Source of the DNA: CAYLPJ01 sp964385465
Lineage (GTDB): Bacteria > Planctomycetota > Phycisphaerae > SM23-33
Direction: 5' to 3'
Length of the DNA: 24,024 nucleotides
Assembly (NCBI GenBank): GCA_964385465.1
Contig: CAYLPJ010000077.1
Coordinates: forward strand, 1-24,024
Of the stretch, positions 7,583 to 14,718 are shown piece by piece. Under the pieces are notes generated by a model. It searched no databases. It worked only from the letters and a program-made list of their open reading frames with translations, and had not been told where the DNA came from. The first letter of the stretch is position 1. Every line of letters starts with the position of its first letter. The position numbers were made by a program, and so were the translations under genes.

Positions 7583-9064
7583 ATGCAGGAGCTCGTGCAA
7601 CGACTGGGGCGGCTGGGTTCGCCGCGGGTCGCGCTGATCGGCGACTTCATGCTCGACGAGTACCTCTACGGGGACGTCGAGCGGATCAGCCCCGAGGCGC
7701 CCGTGCCGGTGCTGAAGGTCCTCCGCAGCGAGCAGCGGGCCGGCGGGGCGGGCAACGTCGCCACGGCCGTGCTTGCGATGGGGGGAAAGGTCTCCTGCAT
7801 CGGCGTCCGCGGCGACGACGCCCAGAGCGAGTCGCTGACGAACCTCCTGGTCTCCGCCGGGGCCGAGACGCACACGCTCGTCCGCCTCGCCAGGCAGCGG
7901 GCGATCGTCAAGACCCGCTACGTCGGGCTCGCCCAGCACCGCAACGAGCAGCAGGTCCTCCGCGTGGACCGCGATCCCGTCGACCCCGTTCCCGACGGTG
8001 TGCTGACCTCCGTGATATCCGGCGTTCGCGTCCAGGCCCGCGAGGCCGGCGCCGTCGCCGTCCAGGACCACGACAAGGGGCTCCTGACGGCCGGGTCCGG
8101 CCCGCGCGTTATCGCCGCCGCCGCCGAGGCCAAGGTGCCGGTCATCGTCGATCCCGCCCGGATCACCGACTACCGCCGCTACGTCGGCGCTACCGTGCTG
8201 ACGCCCAACCGCTACGAGGCCGAACTGGCCACCGGCGTGCGGATCGGCGACGACGCCTCGCTGGCCATGGCGGCCGAACGCATCCTCCACGTCACCGGCG
8301 CCGAGTCGGTGGTCATCACGCTGGACCGCGAGGGCTGCTACGTGTGCGGGCGGAGCGGGGAGGGCACGCGGATCCCCTCGCCGCGCCCGAGGGCGGTCAG
8401 CGACGTGACGGGCGCCGGCGACGAGGTGCTGGCCGTGCTGGCCGTTGCCGTCGCCGGCGGCTGCGAGCTGCGGGACGCGGCCATGCTGGCGAACATCGCC
8501 GGCGGGCTGGAGGTCGAGCGGTTCGGCGTCGTGCCGATCGAGCGCCGCGACGTCCTTGCCGAGCTGAACCGCCTGGTGGGGCTCCGCGGCGGGAAGGTGG
8601 CCGACCGGGAGCACGTGGCGGAGGTCCTCGCCGCCCGGCGCAAGCGCGGCGAGACGGTGGTGTTCACCAACGGCTGCTTCGACCTGCTGCACATGGGCCA
8701 CGTCCGGTACCTCCGCCAGGCCCGCGAGCTGGGCGACTGCCTGATCGTGGCGATCAACTCCGACGACAGCGTCCGCCGACTCAAGGGCCCCCACCGCCCG
8801 GTGATCGGCCAGGAGGAGCGCGCCGAGATGCTCGGCTCGCTGGAGTGCGTGGATCACGTGACGGTTTTCGACGAGGACACCCCCGTGCCGCTGCTGGAGC
8901 TGCTCCGCCCGGACATCCTGGCCAAGGGGGGCACCACGCCGGTGGTGGTCGGGCGCGAGCTCGTCGAGGGCTACGGCGGGCGGGTGCTGACGCTGGACCG
9001 CGTGGACGGGCTGAGCACGACGGAGATCATCGACCGGATCGTCGAGACCCGCGCCCGGAGCTGA
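7583..9064 (+). CDS. hldE: Bifunctional heptose 7-phosphate kinase / heptose 1-phosphate adenylyltransferase
   Basis: HldE catalyses two steps of ADP-glycero-manno-heptose synthesis for LPS core: phosphorylation of heptose 7-phosphate at C1, and later transfer of AMP to heptose 1-phosphate. The 493-residue protein has both expected domains. The PfkB/ribokinase-like domain (about 1-325) carries RAGGAGNVA near residue 52 and GAGDE with the catalytic base Asp280; most relatives have Thr after that Asp, here Glu281. The nucleotidyltransferase domain (about 350-493) starts with FTNGCFDLLHMGH, giving the HxGH site His370/His373, and ends with the typical GLSTTEIIDRI. A region near 450 reads AKGGTTP in place of the enterobacterial KGGDY. 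The intervening phosphatase step is supplied by gmhB 37 bp downstream. The isomerase gmhA and epimerase hldD are not in the window. Confidence 0.93.
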   Translation: MQELVQRLGRLGSPRVALIGDFMLDEYLYGDVERISPEAPVPVLKVLRSEQRAGGAGNVATAVLAMGGKVSCIGVRGDDAQSESLTNLLVSAGAETHTLVRLARQRAIVKTRYVGLAQHRNEQQVLRVDRDPVDPVPDGVLTSVISGVRVQAREAGAVAVQDHDKGLLTAGSGPRVIAAAAEAKVPVIVDPARITDYRRYVGATVLTPNRYEAELATGVRIGDDASLAMAAERILHVTGAESVVITLDREGCYVCGRSGEGTRIPSPRPRAVSDVTGAGDEVLAVLAVAVAGGCELRDAAMLANIAGGLEVERFGVVPIERRDVLAELNRLVGLRGGKVADREHVAEVLAARRKRGETVVFTNGCFDLLHMGHVRYLRQARELGDCLIVAINSDDSVRRLKGPHRPVIGQEERAEMLGSLECVDHVTVFDEDTPVPLLELLRPDILAKGGTTPVVVGRELVEGYGGRVLTLDRVDGLSTTEIIDRIVETRARS

Positions 9065-9101
9065 CCGGCGGCGGGCGAGGCGACCCGGCGGGAGCGAGGC
9101 C

Positions 9102-10073
9102 ATGGCCGACAAAGCCGTCTTTCTCGACCGCGACAACACGTTGATCGAGGACCCCGGCTACCTCAACGACCCCGGGGCCGTCAAGCTGCTGCCCGGCGTG
9201 GAGCGGGCGATCAAGTCCCTCGCCCAGGCCGGCTACCGCGTGGTGGTGGTGACCAACCAGTCCGGCATCGCTCGCGGGCTGATCACCGAGGAGCAGCTCG
9301 AGAAGATCCACGGCGAGGTCCGCCGCCAACTCGCCCAGCACGACACCCACGTCGACGCGATCTACTACTGCCCCTACCACCCCGAGGGCACCGTCGAGGG
9401 CTATGCCAGGGAATCCGACCTCCGCAAGCCCAAGCCGGGCATGCTCCTCAAGGCCGCCAAGGAACTGGACCTCGACCTGGCCGGAAGCTGGATGGTCGGC
9501 GACTCGGCGCGGGACATCGAGGCCGGGCAGCGCGCCGGGTGCCGAACCGTCCGCGTCCGCGCACGCCCGACGCACCACACGGCCCCGGGCGAGGAGGACG
9601 ACGAGGACGTCCAGGCCGACGCGACGGTGCGGAACCTCGTCGACGCCGCGCGGGTGATCCTCCGCTCCCCCCAGCAGCAGGCCGCCGCCCGTGCCCCCCG
9701 GGCCGCAAGCGCCAAGCCCCCCCACCTCGGCACCGACCGCCCGCCGGTCGCCACGGAAGTGGGAACCTCCGCCACGCCCGAGACGGCCGAGGCGCCCCCC
9801 GACAACCTGCCCCCCGGCGGCGACCCCGACGACGTGCGCATGGAGATCCTCCGCCACGTCCGCCAGATGGCACGCAGCCAGGACATCGAGGAGTTCAGCT
9901 TCATCAAACTCGCCGCCGCCATCGTCCAGGTCCTGGCCCTGCTGGCGCTGGTGATCGTGTTCTTCCAGATGCTCGCCGAACGCCTGCCCTCGGCGCAGCT
10001 CTGGGCCCTGATCGCCATCGCGCTGCAAGGGATGAGCATGACGCTCTTCTTCGCCGTGCCCCGGCGACGATGA
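9102..10073 (+). CDS. gmhB: Heptose-1,7-bisphosphate 7-phosphatase (HAD) with C-terminal membrane anchor
   Basis: GmhB removes the 7-phosphate from heptose 1,7-bisphosphate between the two HldE reactions. The HAD core (about 1-187) has nucleophile Asp9 and acid/base Asp11 in FLDRDNT, motif II TNQSGIARG near 51, Lys109 in RKPKPG, and Asp134/Asp138 in GDSARD. The family zinc loop is incomplete: Cys90 and His93 (CPYH) remain, but the later Cys-x-Cys before RKP is replaced by Ser105 and Leu107. At 323 residues it is much longer than usual GmhB (about 190). An Ala/Pro-rich linker (188-245), an amphipathic stretch and two predicted membrane helices (about 269-291 and 299-317) follow, ending in basic PRRR. 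GGGAG (9090-9094) precedes the ATG. The name rests on homology and position after hldE; another sugar-phosphate or histidinol-phosphate substrate is possible. Confidence 0.85.
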   Translation: MADKAVFLDRDNTLIEDPGYLNDPGAVKLLPGVERAIKSLAQAGYRVVVVTNQSGIARGLITEEQLEKIHGEVRRQLAQHDTHVDAIYYCPYHPEGTVEGYARESDLRKPKPGMLLKAAKELDLDLAGSWMVGDSARDIEAGQRAGCRTVRVRARPTHHTAPGEEDDEDVQADATVRNLVDAARVILRSPQQQAAARAPRAASAKPPHLGTDRPPVATEVGTSATPETAEAPPDNLPPGGDPDDVRMEILRHVRQMARSQDIEEFSFIKLAAAIVQVLALLALVIVFFQMLAERLPSAQLWALIAIALQGMSMTLFFAVPRRR

Positions 10074-10139
10074 ACTCCCGACGCGTTGACGGGCGCCCGG
10101 ACCGGGCCTCGGTCGGTGAGCCCCGGCCCTTGCCCGGAG

Positions 10140-10151
10140 CTTGGCGCCAAG
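10140..10151. promoter_or_regulatory. 12-bp palindrome upstream of the two-component genes
   Basis: CTTGGCGCCAAG is a perfect 12-bp palindrome, 29 bp before the kinase ATG at 10181, in the only sizeable gap (107 bp) of the 6451-13041 block. It is a candidate protein-binding site, for example for autoregulation by the NtrC-type regulator, but nothing in the sequence proves this. It also overlaps a possible alternative GTG start at 10151. Confidence 0.3.
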
Positions 10152-10180
10152 TGCCCGGTGCCCTGCGACGGAAAAGGCCT

Positions 10181-11602
10181 ATGCACCTGAGCATTCGAGC
10201 CCGGATGCTGCTGGCGATGAACCTCCTCGTCGCCGCCGTCGGCCTGGCCGTCGGGGCCGCCGGGGTCCGCGTCGCCACCGTCGGCGCCGAGCGCGCCCTG
10301 CTCGGCGAGGCCGCCGAAAACGCCGCGAAGCTCATCGGCGACAAGCGATGGCCCCTCGACTCCGATACCCTCCTGCGGCAGGTCGGGCAGATCCTCGGCG
10401 CCCAGACCGCCTCCACGGCCGCCGACGGCGGGCCCGTGATCGCCGCCTCCCTGCCCGCCGCCCAGCGGGAAGAGCTCTCGGCCGCGCTGGCCCAGGCCAC
10501 GCGACCTGACGCCCTTCGCCTCGGGGACACGCTCTACCGCCTCGGCTCGGCGACGGTGCGCCGGGCCTCCCCCGACCCCACCCGCCGCACGCGGCGGCTG
10601 TACCTGCTCGTACCCGACCGCCGCGTCCGCGCCGCCCAGCGCCGCGTCGCCGTGCCCATCGCCCTGTTCACCCTCGCCGCCGTGGTGGTCGCCACGGTGG
10701 TCGGCTCCTGGCTGGCGGCGGGGATCGCCCGCCCGGTGCGGCACCTGGCCGATCGGATGGACCGGCTCGCGGACCGCCCGGACCCCTCGGCCGGCGGGGG
10801 AGACGCCGAGCCGGCCGCCGGACCCGCCGAACTGGTCCGCCTGGGGCGGTCCTTCGACGACCTGCTCGCCCGCCTGGCGGCGGCGAGAAGGCAGGTCGAG
10901 CGGTCGGCCCGGCTGGCAACGCTGGGCCGCCTGGCCGCCGCCGTCGCCCACGAGCTCCGCAACCCCCTCAGCGGCGTGAAGATGAACGCCCGCGTGCTCG
11001 CCGACGAGCTCGGCGAGAACACGCCCGAGGCCGAGACGGTCCGCCTCATCCTCGGCGAGATCGACCGGATGGACCTGTTCCTCCGCGAGCTGCTGGCCGC
11101 GGCCTCGCCGGACGACCGCCCGGCCCCGGACTCGGCCCCACCGGCCGGCGCGGCCGCGGACCTGCGCGCGGTGGCCCGGTCCGTCCTCGCCCTGCTCGCC
11201 CAGCGCTGCCGTCACGCCGGCGTGGACGTCGAGGCGGACCTGCCCGAGGGCCTGCCCCCCGCCGCCGTCGAGGCCGAACGCGTCCGGCAGGTGCTGCTGA
11301 ACCTGCTGCACAACGCCTTGGACGCGATGCCCCACGGAGGCCGGCTCACCGTGCGCCTGGCCGAGACCGAGACCGGCGGCATCCGTGCGGAGGTCGCCGA
11401 CACCGGCAGCGGGGTGGACGTCGGCGAGGGCGCCGACCCGTTCGAGCCGTTCCTTACCACCCGGCCGGACGGCACGGGGCTGGGGCTGTACGTCTGCCGC
11501 CGCGTGGTCGAGGGCGCCGGCGGATCGATCGGCTATCGCTCGACCGGTACCGGCGCGACGTTCCGCTTCGAGCTGCCCCGGGCGGAAGAGAGGGTACAAT
11601 GA
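10181..11602 (+). CDS. Membrane sensor histidine kinase
   Basis: This 473-residue kinase senses an unidentified signal and phosphorylates the regulator encoded just downstream. It has a first membrane helix (about 9-31), a small extracytoplasmic region of about 125 residues with no family I recognise, a second membrane helix (about 157-181), a HAMP-like segment, and a HisKA dimerisation domain with His257 in VAHELRNP. The HATPase domain has N-box NLLHNALDA, DTGSGV and GTGLGLYVCRR. The domain order resembles NtrB/ZraS-type partners of NtrC regulators. The stop overlaps the next start as ATGA, indicating translational coupling. The start is uncertain: ATG 10181 has GGAAAAGG only 3 nt upstream, while an in-frame GTG at 10151 would add ten mostly basic residues. 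Confidence 0.88.
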   Translation: MHLSIRARMLLAMNLLVAAVGLAVGAAGVRVATVGAERALLGEAAENAAKLIGDKRWPLDSDTLLRQVGQILGAQTASTAADGGPVIAASLPAAQREELSAALAQATRPDALRLGDTLYRLGSATVRRASPDPTRRTRRLYLLVPDRRVRAAQRRVAVPIALFTLAAVVVATVVGSWLAAGIARPVRHLADRMDRLADRPDPSAGGGDAEPAAGPAELVRLGRSFDDLLARLAAARRQVERSARLATLGRLAAAVAHELRNPLSGVKMNARVLADELGENTPEAETVRLILGEIDRMDLFLRELLAAASPDDRPAPDSAPPAGAAADLRAVARSVLALLAQRCRHAGVDVEADLPEGLPPAAVEAERVRQVLLNLLHNALDAMPHGGRLTVRLAETETGGIRAEVADTGSGVDVGEGADPFEPFLTTRPDGTGLGLYVCRRVVEGAGGSIGYRSTGTGATFRFELPRAEERVQ

Positions 11603-13041
11603 GCGACGCGACCATGCCCGAAGCGACCCGCATCCTGGTGATCGACGACGAGGCCGCCATCTGCCGGGCGTTCGAGCGGTACTTCCAGCGCCGCGGCGCG
11701 ACGGTGTCCGTCGCGGCAACCGGGGCCGAGGGCCTCGAACGCTTCTCCGAGCTGGCCCCCCACGTGACGTTCCTCGACGTCCGCCTGCCCGACGCCGACG
11801 GGCTGGACGTCCTCGACGAGCTCCGCCAACGCGACGCCGACGCGCGCGTGATCGTCATCACGGCGTACGGCAACCTCGAGACCGTCTCCCGCGCCGTCCG
11901 CGGGAGGGCGTTCGATTACCTCGTCAAGCCGCTGGACCTCGACCGGGCGGCCGAACTGGTCGCCCAGGCGCGGGCGTCCGAGGCCCCGCGCCCGCAGCGC
12001 GACGGGCCCGCCGGGGCCGCGCCGGGGCACGATCGGGACGCCACGACGCTCGTCGGCTCCTCCCCGGCGATGCAGGAGGTGTACAAGCGGATCGGCAAGG
12101 TCGCCGCCGCCGACGCCGCCGTGCTTATCCGGGGGGACACCGGCACGGGGAAAGAACTCGTCGCACGGGCCATCCATGAACACAGCGGGCGGCGCGATCG
12201 GCCCTTCGTGGCCGTCAACTGCGGCGCCCTGCCGGAGAACCTCGTCGAGAGCGAGCTGTTCGGCTACGTCCGCGGAGCGTTCAGCGGCGCCGACGCCGAC
12301 AAGCCCGGCCGCTTCGAGGCCGCCGACACGGGCACGCTGTTTCTCGACGAGGTCGCCGAGCTGCCACCCGCCGCCCAGGTGAAGCTCCTGCGGTTCCTCG
12401 ACAGCCAGGTCGTCGAACGGCTGGGCTCGATCCGCCCGATCCGCCTGGACGTTCGCGTCCTGGCGGCGACCAACCGCGACGTCCGCGCCGCCGTCGCCGG
12501 CGGGGCCTTCCGCGACGACCTCTTCTACCGACTCGCCGTCGTCGAGATCGAGCTGCCACCCCTCGCACGACGCGCCGGCGACCCCCGCGAGCTCGCCGAG
12601 CACTTCCTCGAAAGAACACGCGCCGCCGGCCGCGAACTCCACCTCAGCGAAGCTGCCGCCGAACTGCTCGCCCGCCACGACTGGCCCGGGAACGTCCGCG
12701 AGCTCCGCAACGCCATCGAGCACGCCGCCGTCGTCTGCGGAGGCGATGTGATCCTCCCGGCCCATCTGCCCGACGCGGTGCGGTCGGCCACGCAGTCCGG
12801 CGGGGACGCTCCCGATGCACTCCACATCGCCGCCAGACGCTACGTCGACGTCGTCGGCCTGCCCGCCGACGGGGATGCCCACCCCCGGGCCATCGAGCCC
12901 GTCGAGCGAGAGGTCCTCCGCCGCGCCCTCGCCGAGGCGAGCGGCAACCAGTCGGCGGCCGCCAAGATCCTGGGCATCCACCGCAACACGCTGCGTGCCA
13001 AGATCCGCGAGTACGACCTCGACGAAGAGAGTGAACAGTAG
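11599..13041 (+). CDS. NtrC-family sigma-54-dependent response regulator
   Basis: This 480-residue activator has all three NtrC-family domains. The receiver (about 10-125) has acidic pocket Asp16/Asp17, phosphoacceptor Asp60 (FLDVRLPD), Thr89 and Lys111. The AAA+ domain has Walker A GDTGTGKE (180-187), the sigma-54 contact loop as GAFSGA (227-232, Thr replaced by Ser in GAFTGA), and Walker B with Asp251-Glu252 in LFLDE. The C-terminus is a Fis-type helix-turn-helix (SGNQSAAAKILGIHRNTLRAK). It should open promoters held by sigma-54 RNA polymerase after phosphorylation by the kinase encoded upstream. I could not find a convincing -24/-12 promoter in the window, so its targets are unknown. The preceding lpxK-hldE-gmhB block hints at an envelope role, but this is inference from neighbourhood only. 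Confidence 0.93.
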   Translation: MSDATMPEATRILVIDDEAAICRAFERYFQRRGATVSVAATGAEGLERFSELAPHVTFLDVRLPDADGLDVLDELRQRDADARVIVITAYGNLETVSRAVRGRAFDYLVKPLDLDRAAELVAQARASEAPRPQRDGPAGAAPGHDRDATTLVGSSPAMQEVYKRIGKVAAADAAVLIRGDTGTGKELVARAIHEHSGRRDRPFVAVNCGALPENLVESELFGYVRGAFSGADADKPGRFEAADTGTLFLDEVAELPPAAQVKLLRFLDSQVVERLGSIRPIRLDVRVLAATNRDVRAAVAGGAFRDDLFYRLAVVEIELPPLARRAGDPRELAEHFLERTRAAGRELHLSEAAAELLARHDWPGNVRELRNAIEHAAVVCGGDVILPAHLPDAVRSATQSGGDAPDALHIAARRYVDVVGLPADGDAHPRAIEPVEREVLRRALAEASGNQSAAAKILGIHRNTLRAKIREYDLDEESEQ

Positions 13042-13105
13042 GTGTGCACCGCTGCACGCTTGCTGTGCGACAAGCAGCCTTCGCCCTCGCCAGAGCCGGC
13101 GTTCC

Positions 13106-13133
13106 TTGATCGCGCAATCCGGTTGGATACAAT
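13106..13133 (+). promoter_or_regulatory. Putative sigma-70 promoter of the lipoprotein gene
   Basis: TTGATC (13106-13111) and TACAAT (13128-13133) are separated by 16 nt in the 198-bp gap after the response regulator. The predicted start site is near 13140, which leaves a leader of about 100 nt. Confidence 0.5.
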
Positions 13134-13143
13134 GACCTGCATT

Positions 13144-13173
13144 CGGGCCGCCGAAAGAGGCTGCTGCGGCCCG
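13144..13173 (+). promoter_or_regulatory. 5'-terminal hairpin of the lipoprotein mRNA leader
   Basis: CGGGCCGC (13144-13151) pairs perfectly with GCGGCCCG (13166-13173) around a 14-nt loop, only a few bases after the predicted transcription start. A second, weaker fold follows at 13186-13222 (TGTCT with AGACA, enclosing CAGAG with CTCTG), leaving the ribosome binding site GAGGAG (13229-13234) free. It may stabilise the mRNA or act as a cis-regulatory element. No known riboswitch class was recognised. Confidence 0.4.
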
Positions 13174-13239
13174 TCGGTTGCACCGTGTCTTCAGAGTCAG
13201 AATACTGCTCTGCGCACAGACAGACAACGAGGAGCTGCC

Positions 13240-14502
13240 ATGAACACCTGTAGAACCATACAAATCGTTTTTGCGTCTATGCTTGCGTTCGGACTTCTCG
13301 CCGGCTGCTCCGGCGGTGCCGACACCCCGCCGGCCGGGGACGGACAGCAGGGCGACAAGCCCGGGGCGACGACGGGCCCGGCCGCCCGGGCAACGGAGCT
13401 CAGCGAGCCCCCTGTGGAGACCGACGCGCTCGACGACGCCCACCAGGCCGCCGCGAGGAAGATGATCAACCGCGGCGTGGCCTTCCTGCTCAGTCAGCGC
13501 CAGGACGACGGCGGCTGGAGCCTCGGCGGCGACGCGATGAAGCCGGCGATCACGGCCCTGACTCTCCAGTCCCTGCTGGGCCATCCGGACTTCGACGCCG
13601 AGCACCCGGTGGTCGCCAAGGGCTTCGAGGTGCTGCTGAGCTACCGCCAGCCGGACGGGGCGATCTTCGACCCCAAGCAGGGCCGCCCGGCCTACACGAC
13701 GGCGATCGCCGTCTCGGCGCTGACGGCGGCGGACGACCCGGCCTACGACGACGCCATCGCCGGCGGCGTGGCCTACCTCAAGGACATCCAGATCCAGCCC
13801 GGGCAGGAATCGCCAGACGGCGACCCGATCACGCCCGACAGCCCGCAGGTCGGCGGGGTCGGTTACGGCAAGAACAAGGAGCCGAACCTCAGCGTGCTCC
13901 AGTTCGTGATGGAGGCATGGCACGACGCGGGGGTCAAGCCCGACGACGAGGCCATGGAGCGTGCCGTCGGCTTCCTGACGCGGATCCAGAACCGCAGCGA
14001 ATCCAACCCGATGGACTTCGCCAAGGAGGGCACCAACGACGGCGGGTTCGTCTACGACCTGAAGACCTCCAAGGCCGGCGCGGGCCCCGGCGGGCAGGGC
14101 ATGAGGAGCTACGGCTCGATGACCTACGCCGGCTTCAAGAGCCTCCTCTACGCCGGCGTCGACCGCGAGGACCCGCGCGTCCGCGCCGCCTACTCCTGGA
14201 TCCGCCGATACTGGCGCTTCGACAGCAACCCCAACATGCCCAAGGTCCAGTCCCAGGAGGGGTTGTATTACTACTACCAGGTCCTGGCCAAGGCCCTGCG
14301 GGCCTACGGGCAGGACCGCATCCCCTCCTTCAAGGACCCCGAGGTCAAGCACAACTGGCGCCACGACCTGATCGACGCCATCGGGCAGCGCATCCGGGAG
14401 GACGGCTCCTGGCTTAACGAGGAGTCCCGCTGGGACGAGGGCTACCCCGTCCTGGTCACCAGCTACTGCGTCATGGCCCTCCAGGAGACGCTCAAGGACT
14501 AA
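13240..14502 (+). CDS. Lipoprotein with prenyltransferase/squalene-oxidase-type repeats
   Basis: This 420-residue protein is exported and lipid-anchored: a type II signal peptide ends in the lipobox LLAGC with Cys23, followed by Ser, and then a Gly/Pro/Ala-rich spacer to about residue 60. The rest shows repeats of the squalene-hopene-cyclase/prenyltransferase alpha/alpha-barrel superfamily: RQDDGGWSLGG near 84, YRQPDGAIF near 136, GSMTYAGFKSLLYAG near 292, and a C-terminal segment with GSWLNEESRWDEGYPVLVTS. The DxDD acid motif of true squalene-hopene cyclases is absent, so terpene cyclisation is not supported. It is more likely a binding or structural barrel; the role is unknown. ATG 13240 is fixed by GAGGAG 5 nt upstream and by the lipobox. 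It has its own promoter and is followed by a 216-bp gap. Confidence 0.85.
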   Translation: MNTCRTIQIVFASMLAFGLLAGCSGGADTPPAGDGQQGDKPGATTGPAARATELSEPPVETDALDDAHQAAARKMINRGVAFLLSQRQDDGGWSLGGDAMKPAITALTLQSLLGHPDFDAEHPVVAKGFEVLLSYRQPDGAIFDPKQGRPAYTTAIAVSALTAADDPAYDDAIAGGVAYLKDIQIQPGQESPDGDPITPDSPQVGGVGYGKNKEPNLSVLQFVMEAWHDAGVKPDDEAMERAVGFLTRIQNRSESNPMDFAKEGTNDGGFVYDLKTSKAGAGPGGQGMRSYGSMTYAGFKSLLYAGVDREDPRVRAAYSWIRRYWRFDSNPNMPKVQSQEGLYYYYQVLAKALRAYGQDRIPSFKDPEVKHNWRHDLIDAIGQRIREDGSWLNEESRWDEGYPVLVTSYCVMALQETLKD

Positions 14503-14534
14503 GCAGTCTCAGATACGTTCGTTGCGGTTCCTGC

Positions 14535-14555
14535 GCCGGACGCGGCCCGTCCGGC
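14535..14555 (+). terminator. Strong GC hairpin after the lipoprotein gene
   Basis: GCCGGACG (14535-14542) pairs with CGTCCGGC (14548-14555) around a 5-nt loop, 32 bp beyond the lipoprotein stop. There is no T-tract, so it may be an RNA 3'-end stabiliser or a weak terminator. Confidence 0.45.
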
Positions 14556-14561
14556 AAGGCG

Positions 14562-14599
14562 GCCGATGCAGGCGAGGCCGTAGCATCGCCGATGCAGGC
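14562..14599. repeat. 12-bp direct repeat with nested hairpin
   Basis: GCCGATGCAGGC occurs at 14562-14573 and exactly again at 14588-14599. The second copy overlaps the hairpin GCATC-GCC-GATGC (14583-14595). The pair lies between the lipoprotein and pectate-lyase-like genes. It is either an additional terminator structure or a pair of protein-binding sites. Confidence 0.35.
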
Positions 14600-14691
14600 C
14601 AACACGGCCAGGCGGGCCGGGGACCGGCAGCAACGCAACATGACTCATCTGAGGCCGCTTCGCCCCCTGTCCCACGGCGGCGTGCGTGTGG

Positions 14692-14697
14692 TATACT
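14692..14697 (+). promoter_or_regulatory. Possible -10 box of the pectate-lyase-fold gene
   Basis: TATACT lies 21 bp before the ATG at 14719, with only a poor -35 match (CTGTCC at 14667-14672, 19-nt spacing). A start near 14703 would place the ribosome binding site AAAGGAG (14707-14713) at the extreme 5' end of the message. Confidence 0.35.
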
Positions 14698-14718
14698 CCT
14701 GCCCCGAAAGGAGCCACC

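Noticed and set aside
10074..10180. TTGACG at 10086-10091 as a -35 box for the histidine kinase gene
   Set aside because: No -10-like sequence lies at 16-18 nt from it, so I do not call a promoter there.
9401..11719. A 772-codon minus-strand frame over gmhB and the histidine kinase
   Set aside because: Antisense to clear HAD and kinase motifs; Arg/Gly/Ala-rich with no recognisable domain.
11533..14364. A 943-codon minus-strand frame over the response regulator and lipoprotein genes
   Set aside because: It crosses two well-defined plus-strand genes and an intergenic region, has no recognisable domain, and shows biased shadow composition.
13042..14718. Sigma-54 (-24/-12) promoters for the NtrC-type regulator
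   Set aside because: Reading the intergenic gaps for TGGCAC-N5-TTGC-like sequences gave no convincing match here or elsewhere in the window.
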